Of a stretch of DNA of 64,000 nt, positions 12,978-24,136 are shown piece by piece. Location: assembly GCF_036884655.1 (NCBI RefSeq), contig NC_088335.1, positions 42,578,501 through 42,642,500 on the forward strand, given 5' to 3'. Origin of the DNA: Musa acuminata AAA Group (Eukaryota > Streptophyta > Magnoliopsida > Zingiberales > Musaceae). The notes beneath the pieces were generated by a model. It saw only the letters and a list, made by a program, of their open reading frames with translations, was not told the DNA's origin and searched no databases. The position numbers and the translations under genes are program-made. Position 1 is the stretch's first letter; each line of letters starts with the position of its first letter.

Positions 12978-13330
12978 CAACCATATATATACCTTCATCA
13001 GGTACATGCATTAGAAATTTACACCCCAATAATTGCAAATATTTCTAAGACCTGGCACATCAACATAATAACTACATTCTCGATGCCCCGCCAAAGAAGT
13101 CAGCAACAAGTAGTATTCACTAAGATGTCACCTTGGCCGATAGCTGCGCTTGAGAACACAGTGGAAACAGCCATGCTGTCCGATAACGGTCGTCAAGAGC
13201 TCTCAAGTTAATATAGCAGATTCACAGATCATCACCCTGCAAACCATATATACCTTCATCAGGTACATGTATTAGAAATCTACGATAGATTGATAAATAA
13301 CACAAGCCCAATAATTGCAAAGATTCCTCT
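12978..13330. repeat. Dispersed direct repeat, two copies
   Basis: Segment 12978-13046 (ACCATATATATACCTTCATC and onwards) recurs at 13238-13330. The second copy carries about 20 extra bases in the middle (GATAGATTGATAAATAACAC) before both resume with CCCAATAATTGCAAA. It is probably a local duplication followed by an indel. Confidence 0.7.
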
Positions 13331-13861
13331 CCACCAAGAAGCCCACGATGAGTGTCTTCAGGACGTTGTCATGATTGGTAGGTGTGCTTGAGAATGCTAG
13401 TGCAACCAGCCCAGCTGCTTAGACTAGTCTAACTAGTCTGTGACTTTGTCGATTCCATGTGTGTTAGACTGCTTCTGATTCGGTAGTCTGTCAATGATGT
13501 TTACTGCATTCTTCTCCTTGCTTGGCAAAAGTAGACGCTTTACTGGCTATATGCTAGCACCCTGCAGCGACCTGCACATTCACTCAACTTCTTATCAGCA
13601 GACGACGAGGTTATGAGGCTTCACTACAAGATATTGTCAGCTTTACACGATATATGTTAATATATCTTGGAACTTACCAGAAAGCATATTCTCTGCATAA
13701 TTTGTGTACCAACTGAAGATTTCTGCTTGCTGCTAGAAGGTGTAAAAGACTGATGATGGTCGTAGAATACAAACAGATAAGAGAATAACAAAATAATAGC
13801 CATTGCATTTATATTTCTATGTTTAAGGAAAGCTCATATTTAAGTAATTAATATACATTAA

Positions 13862-14295
13862 GGAGGCATTTGGTTTCCTGCAACTCGAAATATCTCCAAG
13901 TAGCAGTCACAGGCAAAAGCAAATGCTACAACTGCAGTTGCATTTCCAGTTGTGCCAAAAGCAAATGCTACAACTAACAGTTGCCAGGGCAGCTATTTGG
14001 ATGCTCACATGTATAATTGCTATTTGCAGTTGCAACTAAGACGGAAGAGAAATGTGGCCTTAAGTGGAGGACGGGCATAGTCGATAGAAAGGGTATCCAA
14101 ATCTAATTTTGACTTGCAATCCAACATACAACTATGGTATGCGGGCATTTCAAACAGCAACTCAACTAACAGCATGTAAGGGTTTTGCATATGTGCTGCA
14201 ACTGGCCTGCTTGCTGGCAACCAAACCCTTGCAAGTGAGCTACTTACTTTATAATGACTTGCAGATAGTCTATTTATGGACGACCAAACCCCTCC
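13862..14295. mobile_element. PIF/Harbinger-like MITE with TAA duplications
   Basis: The left end reads GGAGGCATTTGGTT. The reverse complement of the right end reads GGAGGGGTTTGGTC, giving imperfect terminal inverted repeats of about 14 bases with three mismatches. TAA flanks both sides (13859-13861 and 14296-14298), matching the 3-bp target-site preference of PIF/Harbinger and related MITEs. The element is 434 bases, has no coding capacity, and contains repeated CAAATGCTACAACT and GCAGTTGCA words. Confidence 0.65.
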
Positions 14296-15620
14296 TAAAC
14301 AATCTTTTGAAAACAATTGAATCCCATTGAAATCCTCTTTAAAGTTCAAATCAGTCATGAAAAAAAGAAAACCCATGTACAAGATCAAGTAATCAAAGAT
14401 ATCATAAGAAAAATATGACAGAAAAATTAAATGAAATTAAAGGAGACAACTCACAGTAGCATTAAGCTCTAGGTTCTGAAAGAAAACATGATATAGAAAA
14501 TTCATGAACATCAATTGGTTCAACAAAGATTTGAACCTCGTAATGCTCTCAATACCATAATTTACATTATTATAAACAGTTTTAGGATGTTTAAAGCCAA
14601 TGGCACAATACCACAGAACTGAAATCATATGGTAATGGCACCATAAACTAGCTGAAAAATGAAGATCCTAAACCATGACATATTTGATACCAGCTTAATG
14701 GTTAATATCAAAACTAAGAACACCACCTGAAAAACGATTAACCGTGAGAACAACTAAACAGTCCACATAGTAGCTTTCTTTAAATACAGTCTCAAAAAAC
14801 CAATCACCAACTAATTTAATGCTATAAGCCATATAACACAGAGCTGCTCGGCCAGATAAACCAAGAAACATCTTTTATGAGAAGAATCTGAGACAATAGG
14901 TGGCGAGAATTGCCAAGCACATTAAAGCACTATCCCTTGGATCAAGACAATGTCTTGCCAGGTGAGATGCACTAAGGAGCAGGTGAAATGATTGCATTTG
15001 GATTACATCTTCTGTATAACGCAAACAACATAAAATTCATGATCATCATTGTTATATAAAAGGTTTTATTGATTATAATCAACCAGATGTTGCGTAAACA
15101 AATTTGATAATAATCATCAAAGTATAAATTTATGCAATACAAGAGCAGCAGAAAAAGCAAACATGAGGCGCCAGTCGAATAGCATTGATGATAACAGTTT
15201 CATCACCAACAATTTAACGCAACATGTAACACATAATAACACTATAAACAATAAGTTTAGAAGAGAACCAGTCATTCACTAAAACACCTTCAGCATAAAA
15301 TGATTCATATACTAAAAAGTGTAGCTATCAGCACGAACAGTTTTTCCACAAGAATTGGACTACACTTTCAGCAGAACAACACATTAGACACCAACAGGAA
15401 GAACTTTAAGACTCTGGTGAAACCATTGCTAATCACTGCCCTAAGTGCCTAATCTAGTCAAATCATGAAAGCTTTGAAAACTACAGTAGAATTGCCTGCA
15501 AGGATGCCCAACCAAGCTACTGTAACAGGTATCCAGAACTAACAACATAGAGATTAAGATAAAACAACGAAAAAGAGGCCAAAAAATCTAAGCACAAAAT
15601 AGTTCATGAGCGCTCCAGTT

Positions 15621-16412
15621 TTATCTCCGTTTTGCAAGGTGTAGACACACTACAGCCCCTGCCCCCAAGGCCACGACTCCAATCACAGCCGCCGCCCCCA
15701 GGGCACGAGAGTGCATCGGAGGTACCCCAGCATCTTCCTTGCCATCAATCTCAAAGCTTTTCTCCTCCTCCTCATCCTCCTCCTCCTCCTCCTCCAAGTT
15801 AGATGTTAATTCAGCGATCTTCGTCTTCAGCTCCTCTTCCTTAGCGGCAAACTTCTCCGCCTCATCCCTTTCTTTCTGCTTGGCGACCGTCAGTTCCTCC
15901 TCGAGAACCTTGACCTTGGTCTCGAGTTCCTTGACCTTGGCCGTGAACGTGGCTTCGAGATCCTTGATGTTGCTCTCGAGAAGGCACACCCTTTCCTCGT
16001 GTTCCGTGGCGGCAAGGTTGGCGGTGGACAAGTCGTCAAGCGTGACGCGGAGTTCGCCCTCGAGGTGGCTGGCCTGGCCAGCTACGGCCTTGAGGTCTGA
16101 CTCGGCGCCGGCGAGTTTCTCCCGGGCGTCCGAGAGGTCGCGGAGAAGGTCCGACCGTTCTCGCTGGAGGTTGGACCGCTCGCTCTTCAGCGCCCGGATC
16201 TCGTCGAGCAGGAGCTCGACCGCCGCATCACGGTCGCCAGCGGCGGCGGCAGTATCCATCTCGTCATAAACAGCCGCCTCCTGCTCGCCGTTGGCGGCCG
16301 CCTCCTTACCGGCCGCCTGCTCGACGCCGTAGGCGGAGGCTTCCTTATAGGTCGTCTCCACTTCGCGGTCAGCGGCGGCGGGGGCGGGGTAGGCGAGGGT
16401 TTCATCGGCCAT
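15621..16412 (-). CDS. Tail-anchored coiled-coil protein, PMD1/2-like
   Basis: Protein of 263 residues starting MADETLAYPAPAAAD. The ATG at 16412 is preferred over one 21 codons upstream because the upstream part looks like UTR translation. An Ala/Glu-rich N-terminus is followed by a long heptad-rich coiled coil (about residues 65-205, LLLDEIRALKSERSNLQRER and onwards) and an acidic run of Glu and Asp encoded by GAG/GAA repeats (around 15772-15800). The end is one hydrophobic segment (about 237-258, ALGAAAVIGVVALGAGAVV) with a short basic tail HLAKRR. This layout is that of tail-anchored plant organelle proteins such as PEROXISOMAL AND MITOCHONDRIAL DIVISION FACTOR 1/2. The assignment rests on layout, not on a unique motif, and another tail-anchored coiled-coil family remains possible. 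The gene is divergent from PDCD5, with 783 bases between start codons. Confidence 0.7.
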   Translation of the reverse strand: MADETLAYPAPAAADREVETTYKEASAYGVEQAAGKEAAANGEQEAAVYDEMDTAAAAGDRDAAVELLLDEIRALKSERSNLQRERSDLLRDLSDAREKLAGAESDLKAVAGQASHLEGELRVTLDDLSTANLAATEHEERVCLLESNIKDLEATFTAKVKELETKVKVLEEELTVAKQKERDEAEKFAAKEEELKTKIAELTSNLEEEEEEDEEEEKSFEIDGKEDAGVPPMHSRALGAAAVIGVVALGAGAVVCLHLAKRR

Positions 16413-16505
16413 GGTAGTCGGCTGGAGAAGTTCTTCGCGTGGAGGAGCGTGCGGAAGGAGACGACAGGAGACCAAAACCTAACGGACGCAGCCGAAACGT
16501 GGCGA

Positions 16506-16512
16506 TATTTAT
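16506..16512 (-). promoter_or_regulatory. Candidate TATA box of the PMD-like gene
   Basis: ATAAATA on the minus strand, about 95 bases before the start codon. Position and composition fit a plant TATA element; this has not been tested. Confidence 0.4.
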
Positions 16513-16659
16513 GGGAAGACCACAGTGACTAACGAACGGTGGATGATCATCTCCGAGATGCTGCCCAATAACAAGCCAGGTAAAGAAGAGGGTGCGACAT
16601 AAAATACGAAATCTTGCATAAATATTTCTTCTTTTCCGTTACTATCCTTAATTAAATTT

Positions 16660-16662
<3 letters not shown>

Positions 16663-16706
<44 letters not shown>
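16663..16706. repeat. (AT)n microsatellite
   Basis: About 22 AT units within the divergent intergenic region. Confidence 0.95.
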
Positions 16707-16710
<4 letters not shown>

Positions 16711-17195
16711 GATCGATTTTTATTTTTTAATTCAAATTAAAATTAATAACCATGTTTTATGGATGGAAATAAACAAGAGGGTTATCCATGGGTCTCAACA
16801 TTTAGAGGGACAGATATACTCATTAGGAGTAGGTATACTATTTCCAAAATGGATGTGCAAAATCCTTTATATACACTATTTATAATCTTTAGTTTTGTGA
16901 TTTTGTTCATTTCTATTGCGGATTAATCAAAGAATTTTTCATATTATGAGATAAATGAACTTTTCACATATCGGATACGGATCGATGACCCAAATCCGAC
17001 CCGATCGCACACATCGGATATGGATTCTATTCTCCCAACCGTGGGATCCATCAGCTTTCGTAAAAGGTCTCTAAAAGGAGAAGAGAGCCATAGCGTCATA
17101 CCACCAAAAGAAGAGCGTTCTGCGGCGGCGATTGCGTCGCGAACCGAGCCAAAGGTCGGGCGCTACTGTGATTTAGATCTCAAGATCTCTGCGAC

Positions 17196-20100
17196 ATGGT
17201 ATGGATGATCGCAAAACCCTCTTTTCTCCTTCTCATCAATTCCATTCTTGTCGATCGTTTGTTAGGGTTTTGTTTTGATTTATTTTTCGCTGTCTTTCTT
17301 TTGGGGTTTGATTGTCGATGCTGTGATATTACTTCGTTCTTTGTAAATTTTGAGGCTCAGCCTCATGTTTTCGTTCTCGTATTTTCCCCCGGCGTAAAAG
17401 TACGGTGACTAGACATTGTGGTGGTGTCGGATCTCTTTGTGTAGTTGAATAAGATTCCATTTGATTGGTCAGTTTCTTATTTTTGTGACCTGGATTGTGG
17501 GGATCATGTCACGGGTATCATCTGAAACTTTATTTTGGTTCAAATTTGGAGGAAAAGACAAAATGATGGTTGAAATCCGAATTAGTCATACCCGTTTCTC
17601 AAGAAGGTTACAGATCCCTTTTTTTTTCATCTTAATCCTAGTGGTTGGTTCTTTAGGAAGCGAAGGATTTCACGAGTACTAACACCAAAGCCTTGTACTC
17701 TGCGCCTTTGTCATTCTGACAAATGAAAAAGACAAAATGATGGTTGAAATCCGAATTAGTCATACCCGTTTCTCAAGAAGGTTACAGATCCCTTTTTTTT
17801 TCATCTTAATCCCAGTTGTTGGTTCTTTAGGAAGCGAAGGATTTCACGAGTACTAACACCAAAGCCTTGTACTCTGCCCCTTTGTCATTCTGACAAATGA
17901 AAAAGATATGATGGCTTTTGTTATGTTTTGATATTCTTCTAATTTTCTGTTCTTTAAGCTATCCCCTTTGATGTTTATTGTTGTTTGGGTCATGGTTACT
18001 CTTTGATTTTTCTGCTGTATTCAAGGTTTCTCTTTGTTTTCTTTTATCTGATAAAGATGCATGCCTTAACCTCAATTTCAACAAGGATATGTGTTTTCTT
18101 TAGCTTATACAGTAGATTCTTTGAAAACGTATATTTGTTATGCTATATAATTAACAATATGATATGTATTCTTTCTTTAGGATGATCCGGAGCTGGAAGA
18201 AATTAGGCAAAGAAGAATGCAAGAGTTGATGGCAAAACATGGTGTAGTAAGTTATCTCCATATGGTTCAAAGAACTTTCAAATTATGCCATCTTTGTAAC
18301 TGATAGTTTTTGGTTTATGCTTTCTCTTGATCAGGGTAATCAGCACAATGGTGAGCAGAAAAATGGACAAGAAGAGGCCAAAAGGTTTTTTTGTCAGGAA
18401 CACCATTAGATTCGTATCTTTCCAATCTTGACAACTTATTGTAAACTGAAACACAGGGAAGCTGAAGAACGTAGGCAACTAATGCTTAGTCAGATACTAT
18501 CAACTCAAGCAAGAGAAAGGCGTATGTGTTTTATTAAAAAAATTTTCTTATGCCAATGGAGTTGCCTTTGAATATTGCTAATGCTGTTCTATGTCTTGCA
18601 AGTTGTTATTATTGTTTTTTTTTCACTTCAGTATGCTTCTGATATTCTACATAATTTGCTGATGGTTCAAAAGGGTGTATACCTGTTAAATTAGCCATTA
18701 GTAAACTAACATTTTAACTTCACAAGTAGTGGTTTACTACTTTTAGGTATTTATTTAAGTAATTCTTTTCCAGATTAATTTGTTTGCTGGCATCTTTTTT
18801 AAGGTTGTTAATTGTTTTCGCTTGGGGGATTTTTTTTGGCAACATTGCTTTGATTCTAATTGTGGGTAGTTCTCTGCTCAAGTTCACAGATTGTAGAATC
18901 TTTCTTTCTTCCATTTGATGAGGTTCCATCATATGGGATGACCCCGTTTAACCTCTTTGGTTCAGTTTGTGCTATGTTATACAGATACCTCTAGAGGCAT
19001 GCTAAATCCATATACATTATGTATCAATTCTATCCTTCTAGAGGAGAACACCTTCATACATTTACGATACCTCATTTACATATTGCCTTAATTAGACCTA
19101 AGATGGTGTTTGATGTGGATACCTTTTAGTTCCTTGCTTTTTCATTTAATATATTTTGCATATTAATTATAACATAGATGTATAGTTGAACTCAGAATTC
19201 ATGGGGTTAATATATAATTTAGTAAAAATTTAAACAGTCACCATTGGATTTTAGTGGCTCTGTTTTGCTCTTTTTATTATCTTTCACCTTAGAGTTTATT
19301 ATAGATGCCCTGACAACTTTCTCTGAACAATGTCTTCTTTCCTGATGAAGTATGCTTATGTAACTACCTGTTATGGTTTACAAAAGGTTACAAATATTGT
19401 AACTGGATATGTATGTAGTTGCTTTGATCTTTGTGTTTATGAAATATTAGCAACTTAATAGAGGAAAGAAGCATGCAGACTTGCAAAAGCATGTGCTTAC
19501 GGAATATTTTGCTATGCAATTGCATCATGTAGTAACCATGTCACTTTGTAGTGCTCTGTGTTCTTGTTAATTGACTTCTTGCTCATTTTGTCTTTTAAAT
19601 GGGACTTTCCTCTATGTGTAAACCTTGTTATTTCTCCCTCCACCTGAACTCTTTAGAAGTATTAAAAAAAACTTTTGAGAATTTTGCTGTGATTGTGGTG
19701 CTTAAACAGCAAGACAATTGCTGTGATCAGATAGGGTTTTTTTGTTAACTCACTTTCATGTGGCAAAAATTGTCAGTGTTTGAAATGCTGACTAAAAAGA
19801 AAATCACAGTTGTGAAGGCATACTCATCCATTCTTTTATAGTGATTCATGGTTCCCTTTTCACCCTTTTTTTGCTACAAAAATTGAACATCTCTCAGACC
19901 ATTGTTTTATTGAATTATTATTGTTAGTAATATTATTTTGGTGAAAGACTGGTTGTTGAGGTATACAATACAGTTTATATGCACTTGTGGGAACAACTTT
20001 TCAGGCTTCTATTTTACCAAGTAATTTGTTACCTTCACCCTTAAAAAGATTTAGAAAGAATAGACACTTTTACAGAGTTTGTGTGTTACATTATTGGTAG

Positions 20101-20689
20101 AATTTTGTTGGGCGTTCTGTAGAAGTTTGCAGTCCTATTTATTTTTGCAAAGCATTCTTCTTGTGCAAAATTATATAACCATTATGTTTGTTCTTCTCAA
20201 AAAGCATTACTCAATGTGGTCATATATGTCTTCTTAATAGTTGCTCGTATTGCTTTGGTGAAACCTGAGAAAGCGAGGGGGGTGGAGGATGTTCTCCTTA
20301 GAGCTGCTCAAATGGGACAGCTATCTGAAAAGGTCTAATTTAAAATATGTCCAAATGCTGTCGGGCAAATTCCTTCTTACATTTTGATCCCATTATGAAC
20401 CTCGATTATTGATATGTTTGGTTGCCTGGTTTCAGGTATCTGAAGAGAGGCTTATCTCACTTCTGGAGCAGATCAACAATCAAACCAGTAAACAGACGAA
20501 AGTCACTGTAAGTTGCTTGTCCTTAAGCTGTCTTACTTCCATGTGATAATGCCCAAGAAGATAACATCCACATGCACGTCATACATTACTTTGTCCCATG
20601 GTTAAACCTTCAGAAGTAAATATAATGTGTCTCTGGCCTTTGTTCACCAGATTCAGAGGCGTCGAAGTGTTCTTGAAGATGATGATTAG
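17196..20689 (+). CDS. PDCD5: PDCD5 (programmed cell death protein 5), 7 exons
   Basis: Exons 17196-17198, 18181-18246, 18335-18384, 18457-18521, 20241-20332, 20436-20507 and 20651-20689 total 387 bases and encode 128 residues, the usual length of PDCD5. All introns have GT..AG ends. The protein starts M|DDPELEEIRQRRMQELM. The central part reads LARIALVKPEKARGVED, followed by LLRAAQMGQLSEKVSEERL, the signature of the DNA-binding TFAR19/PDCD5 three-helix fold. It ends in a basic/acidic tail, QRRRSVLEDDD. Exon 1 contributes only the start ATG (ATG|GTATGG), an unusual but frame-consistent arrangement. The second exon's residues are the first helix of the family. PDCD5 proteins are small, conserved in archaea and eukaryotes, and tied to chaperonin and cell-death regulation (established knowledge); the plant role is less clear. 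Confidence 0.93.
17557..17904 (+). repeat. 174-bp tandem duplication in PDCD5 intron 1
   Basis: Unit 17557-17730 is repeated directly at 17731-17904. By eye the copies differ at about three or four positions (for example CCTAGTGG versus CCCAGTTG, and CTGCGCC versus CTGCCCC). Low divergence points to a recent event. It lies wholly within the first intron. Confidence 0.9.
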
Positions 20690-22036
20690 CCAGCAGTCTA
20701 TTCAGGGAGACGTGTGTATTATTGGAGTTGCAATTCATCGCATGCTTTTCTTTGCTTGATGATATGTGAACCGTTTGAAAACGATCTGCAGAGGTTTCTT
20801 CCGTTCATGTGTGCTATTACAATTAGTGAACGAACCCTGATTAACAATATATGTCTCGTGTAAATGTTAGAAATTTATTGCTTGTATGGAAGTTGTATGC
20901 TTTGATTTCACTGGTTGAATAGTCAGATATATTCTCTTGGAACACAATGGCATAAACATTATAACGTTTTGGATTTTTTAGGGAACAAATCCTTCTTTAT
21001 AGAATATCTAAGAATATTATTATATGATGCTATGGGTGTCACAATAATGAATTAGTTGACATTATCTACTTTTTTATGTGGAAAATTTCCAACGGGCACA
21101 AGTTACCGTATGCCATGTTAACACTAAAAGCTTATTATTTCAATCTGATGATATCAGTTTAATTCAAATCGAAAATAATATGTATGCATGGATTAAACTA
21201 ACCCTCTATTTCTTCCAAAGTTAACAAGCTGTGTAACCCGTTAACCCGATAACACATCCGTGCATCTTTCAGATTATCTACAACATCAGCAGGTCGGTCA
21301 TGGATCCCCAACCCATAAGAAGATCCAACATCGGACTCGGTTTTCCACCCGAATCCGAGTCCATATAAGGATCATCGAATTCCTTATCGGATCCGGGTTC
21401 GTACGCATAGGCGGATCCGTCCGTTTACCGGGGATAAGTTAACCAGTCTTATTTAATTCGGGATAAAAGTTCGGTTCCGAATGCCATCCGATTCGTCGCC
21501 TGTAACGATTCGATTCGATCCCCAAATCCCACCCGAAACCGAAACCCTAATCTCCGCTGCGCCCTTTTCCTCGCCTCCCGCTTTCTCCCCGATATCCCTC
21601 TAGTTAGGGGGTTCGATCGCATCCTTCGAGGGTCGTATCCATCTTCCTCCGGAGCTCCGAATAGGCCTCCGACTTTTGTTTGGGTTTCGTAAAGAGTCCG
21701 GCACGGTTTCGGTTTCGAATCAATCGACGTCGTTCTTTCGAAGCGGAGGTAAATTCTTTTTCGTTGATGTGTCCCGTTGTCACACTGTTGTGATCATAGA
21801 GGAAACGCAACTGAACTTGCGTCTTATTTGATGCAATTTTTCCCGGGTTTACAGTTCTTGTTCGATCACATGCCGTTTTCTCGATGCAAAATAAGTTTTT
21901 TTCTTCGATTTTCTCCATCATTGTGTACGTAGATTGTTTGGGTTCGTTTTCTAGCAGATGCAATTCTTCTTGGGTAAAGTTCTGATCTTGGTTTTCTTTT
22001 GTTGTAGTTGGTGATCGATTATATGCATAGTCGACA
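20690..22036. other. PDCD5 3' region and hAT-gene upstream region
   Basis: Includes the PDCD5 3' UTR (to about 20900) and then AT-rich DNA. From about 21230 there is a GATCC/CCGA-rich segment that probably holds the promoter and 5' UTR of the next gene, possibly with a 5' UTR intron. No ORF with coding character was seen. Confidence 0.45.
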
Positions 22037-24136
22037 ATGATGGAGGCCAACGATAGCAATACTATCGCTGTTCACAATCCAAGAGCCCGGAAGTTGAGAT
22101 CATTGGTTTGGAATGATTTCACTAAGGAGCGCAAGGCAGACGGGAGCTACGTCGCCATATGTAACCACTGCAAGAAGCAGCTCACGGCAAGCAGCCGGAG
22201 CGGGACGACGCATCTGAAGAACCACCTGGTGATCTGCACATCCACCAAGCGGATCAAACGCAAGAAGCTGGTCGTCCGCCGGCTCGTCCTCAAGTCAACC
22301 GATGCCAAGAGCGAGGATGCTGTGAGTTCCGAGCACTCTCATTTTGATCAGGAGTCGAGCCGCCAAGACCTTGCCCGCATGGTCATTCTGCATGGTTACC
22401 CATTCAACATCGTCCACCACGTCGGCTTCAGGACCTTCATTAGGAACCTTCAACCGATGTTTAAATTGGTTTCTGCGGACGTCGTGAAGGCAGATTGCAT
22501 GAAGATATACGAGAATGAGAGGCTCAGGTTGCTTGAAGTGTTAGACAAGCTACATTCTCGAATTAGCCTCACCATCGACATGTGGAGTTCAATCGAGGAT
22601 GCAAAGTATGTGTGCTTGACGTGCCACTATGTTGATAATGATTGGCAGCTTCAGAAGAAAATTCTTAACTTTTTTCACGTTGGGTCTTTGGAAATGGGCC
22701 AAGAAATCAGCAAGACCATATTGGAGAAGTTGCTGGAGTGGAATATAGATGGGAAGCTATGTACCATAGTACTAGACAATTGTGGCACCAGTGATTTGGT
22801 GGCAAGTGAGCTTCTTGGATACCTTCGTGTGAAGGGCTTTCTCATCTCAAATGGTGAAATGTTCTATGCTCGTTCTGGTGGACAGTTGCTGAATATTGTC
22901 GTCCAGACAGCTCTTGAATCGGCTTGTGAGATCATCGGTAGAATTCGTGCTTGCGTGCAATATGTAAAATCCTCACATGAAAGACTAGCAAGATTTCAGA
23001 AAGATGCAGAGCAAATGGGCTTTCCACAAAAGCAATTAGTTCTTGATTCTCCAGCTAGTTGGCCCTCAACACACTTAATGCTTAAAACTGCTTGCCAGTA
23101 TCAAGAGGCTTTTAAACACTTGGCAGAATGTGACATAGAGAGTATAGACTTTCCTTCACCCAAGGATTGGGATGATGTTAGAGCTATTATTGATTGTCTA
23201 GAAGTGTTTTATGATGCTATGGAGAAATTTTCAGCCACAAGAATCCCAACTGCCAGTCTATATTTTAATGAGATGTGTGGTATTCATTTTCTCTTGAAGA
23301 CCCGGTACAAGAGCCCACAACCTTTCATTGCATCAATGGCCAAAGAGATGCTCGAGAAATTCGAACAGTATTGGGAATTCAACAGAATGCTTATGGCAAT
23401 TGCTTCTGTTTTAGATCCTCGATATAAGATGAAGTCTGTAGAATACTTCTTCACAAAAGTTTTTGATGACTCATCTGAAGCCAAGACAAGGATCGACAAT
23501 GTTCATGACAGCTTTATAAATCTTTACAATGAATATATAGGCCAGTCAGCTAATTCTTTAAAAAGTCAAGCCTTCTATAGTGGGACTAGTGGTGGCTATA
23601 GTAGTGCTGAATTTGGAAATGATGGAGAATGTAAAACATCTCACATTACATTGTCTGATACACAACGTGGATTAGATCAATATCTTAAAGAGACATCATC
23701 AGGTCATCCAGCAAGATCTGATCTGGATATGTACTTGGAGGAAGCTGTTCATCCCTCAAACAGTCCTGATGACAATTTTGATATCTTAGCTTGGTGGAAA
23801 TATAATGCTGCTAAATATCCTGCTCTTTCTATGATGGCCCGTGATATTTTGGGGATTCCTATTTCAGTTGATCTAGTAGATAGTGATGCGAGAACATTAA
23901 ATCAGTATCTGAGTTCAACAGATCCAGTAACTATAGAATGCTTGATATGTGCACAAGATTGGATAGGAAATGAAACAGAGGGTAAGGCACAATTTACAGT
24001 TGTTCTTTTCTCTGCTGATTAATAATTTCTTATAACTTCTGAATTGATTGTGCTAGTGTCACCGGTGGATGCCCTTGCACTTGTTTCTTTGGAGGGCAAT
24101 GGTGATGAGGTCATGGTACCTGCTGGTGGTGACTAG
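22037..24136 (+). CDS. hAT transposase-derived BED zinc-finger protein (DAYSLEEPER-like)
   Basis: Exons 22037-23981 and 24057-24136 encode 674 residues; the short intron begins GTAAGG and ends TGCTAG. The N-terminal BED finger spans residues 25-67, with ligands C42, C45, H59 and H63 (or C67). The RNase-H-like core keeps LTIDMWSS (D181) and IVLDNCGTSD (D247), the first two acidic positions of hAT transposases. The hATC dimerisation region (about 561-648) reads LDMYLEEAV, then FDILAWWKYNAAKYPALSMM, and ends LICAQDWIGN. The Glu-bearing SESAFS-type motif normally after IPxS is replaced by VDLVDSDARTL, so transposition activity is doubtful. No terminal inverted repeats were seen around the gene and the frame is intact over 2 kb. 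This fits a domesticated hAT gene such as DAYSLEEPER/RICESLEEPER, nuclear proteins needed for normal plant development (established for those genes, inferred here). Confidence 0.88.

Larger units (their letters stand above)
11805..15620. other. Intergenic region with MITE and short repeats
   Basis: Contains the TPK 3' UTR (to about 12200), an AT-rich stretch, a duplicated segment of about 70 bases (12978/13238), a MITE (13862-14295), and probably the 3' UTR of the PMD-like gene transcribed from the other side. Only short ORFs are present, none with recognisable domains. Confidence 0.5.
16413..17195. other. Divergent promoter region between PMD-like gene and PDCD5
   Basis: Shared upstream region of two head-to-head genes. 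It contains a long (AT)n tract and, near 16975-17035, GATCC/CGGAT-rich sequence. Part of the right half (about 17050-17195) is probably the PDCD5 5' UTR. Confidence 0.5.

Noticed and set aside
15739..16269. 176-codon Ser-rich plus-strand ORF
   Set aside because: Antisense shadow of the coiled-coil gene; GAG/GAA runs read as CTC/TTC.
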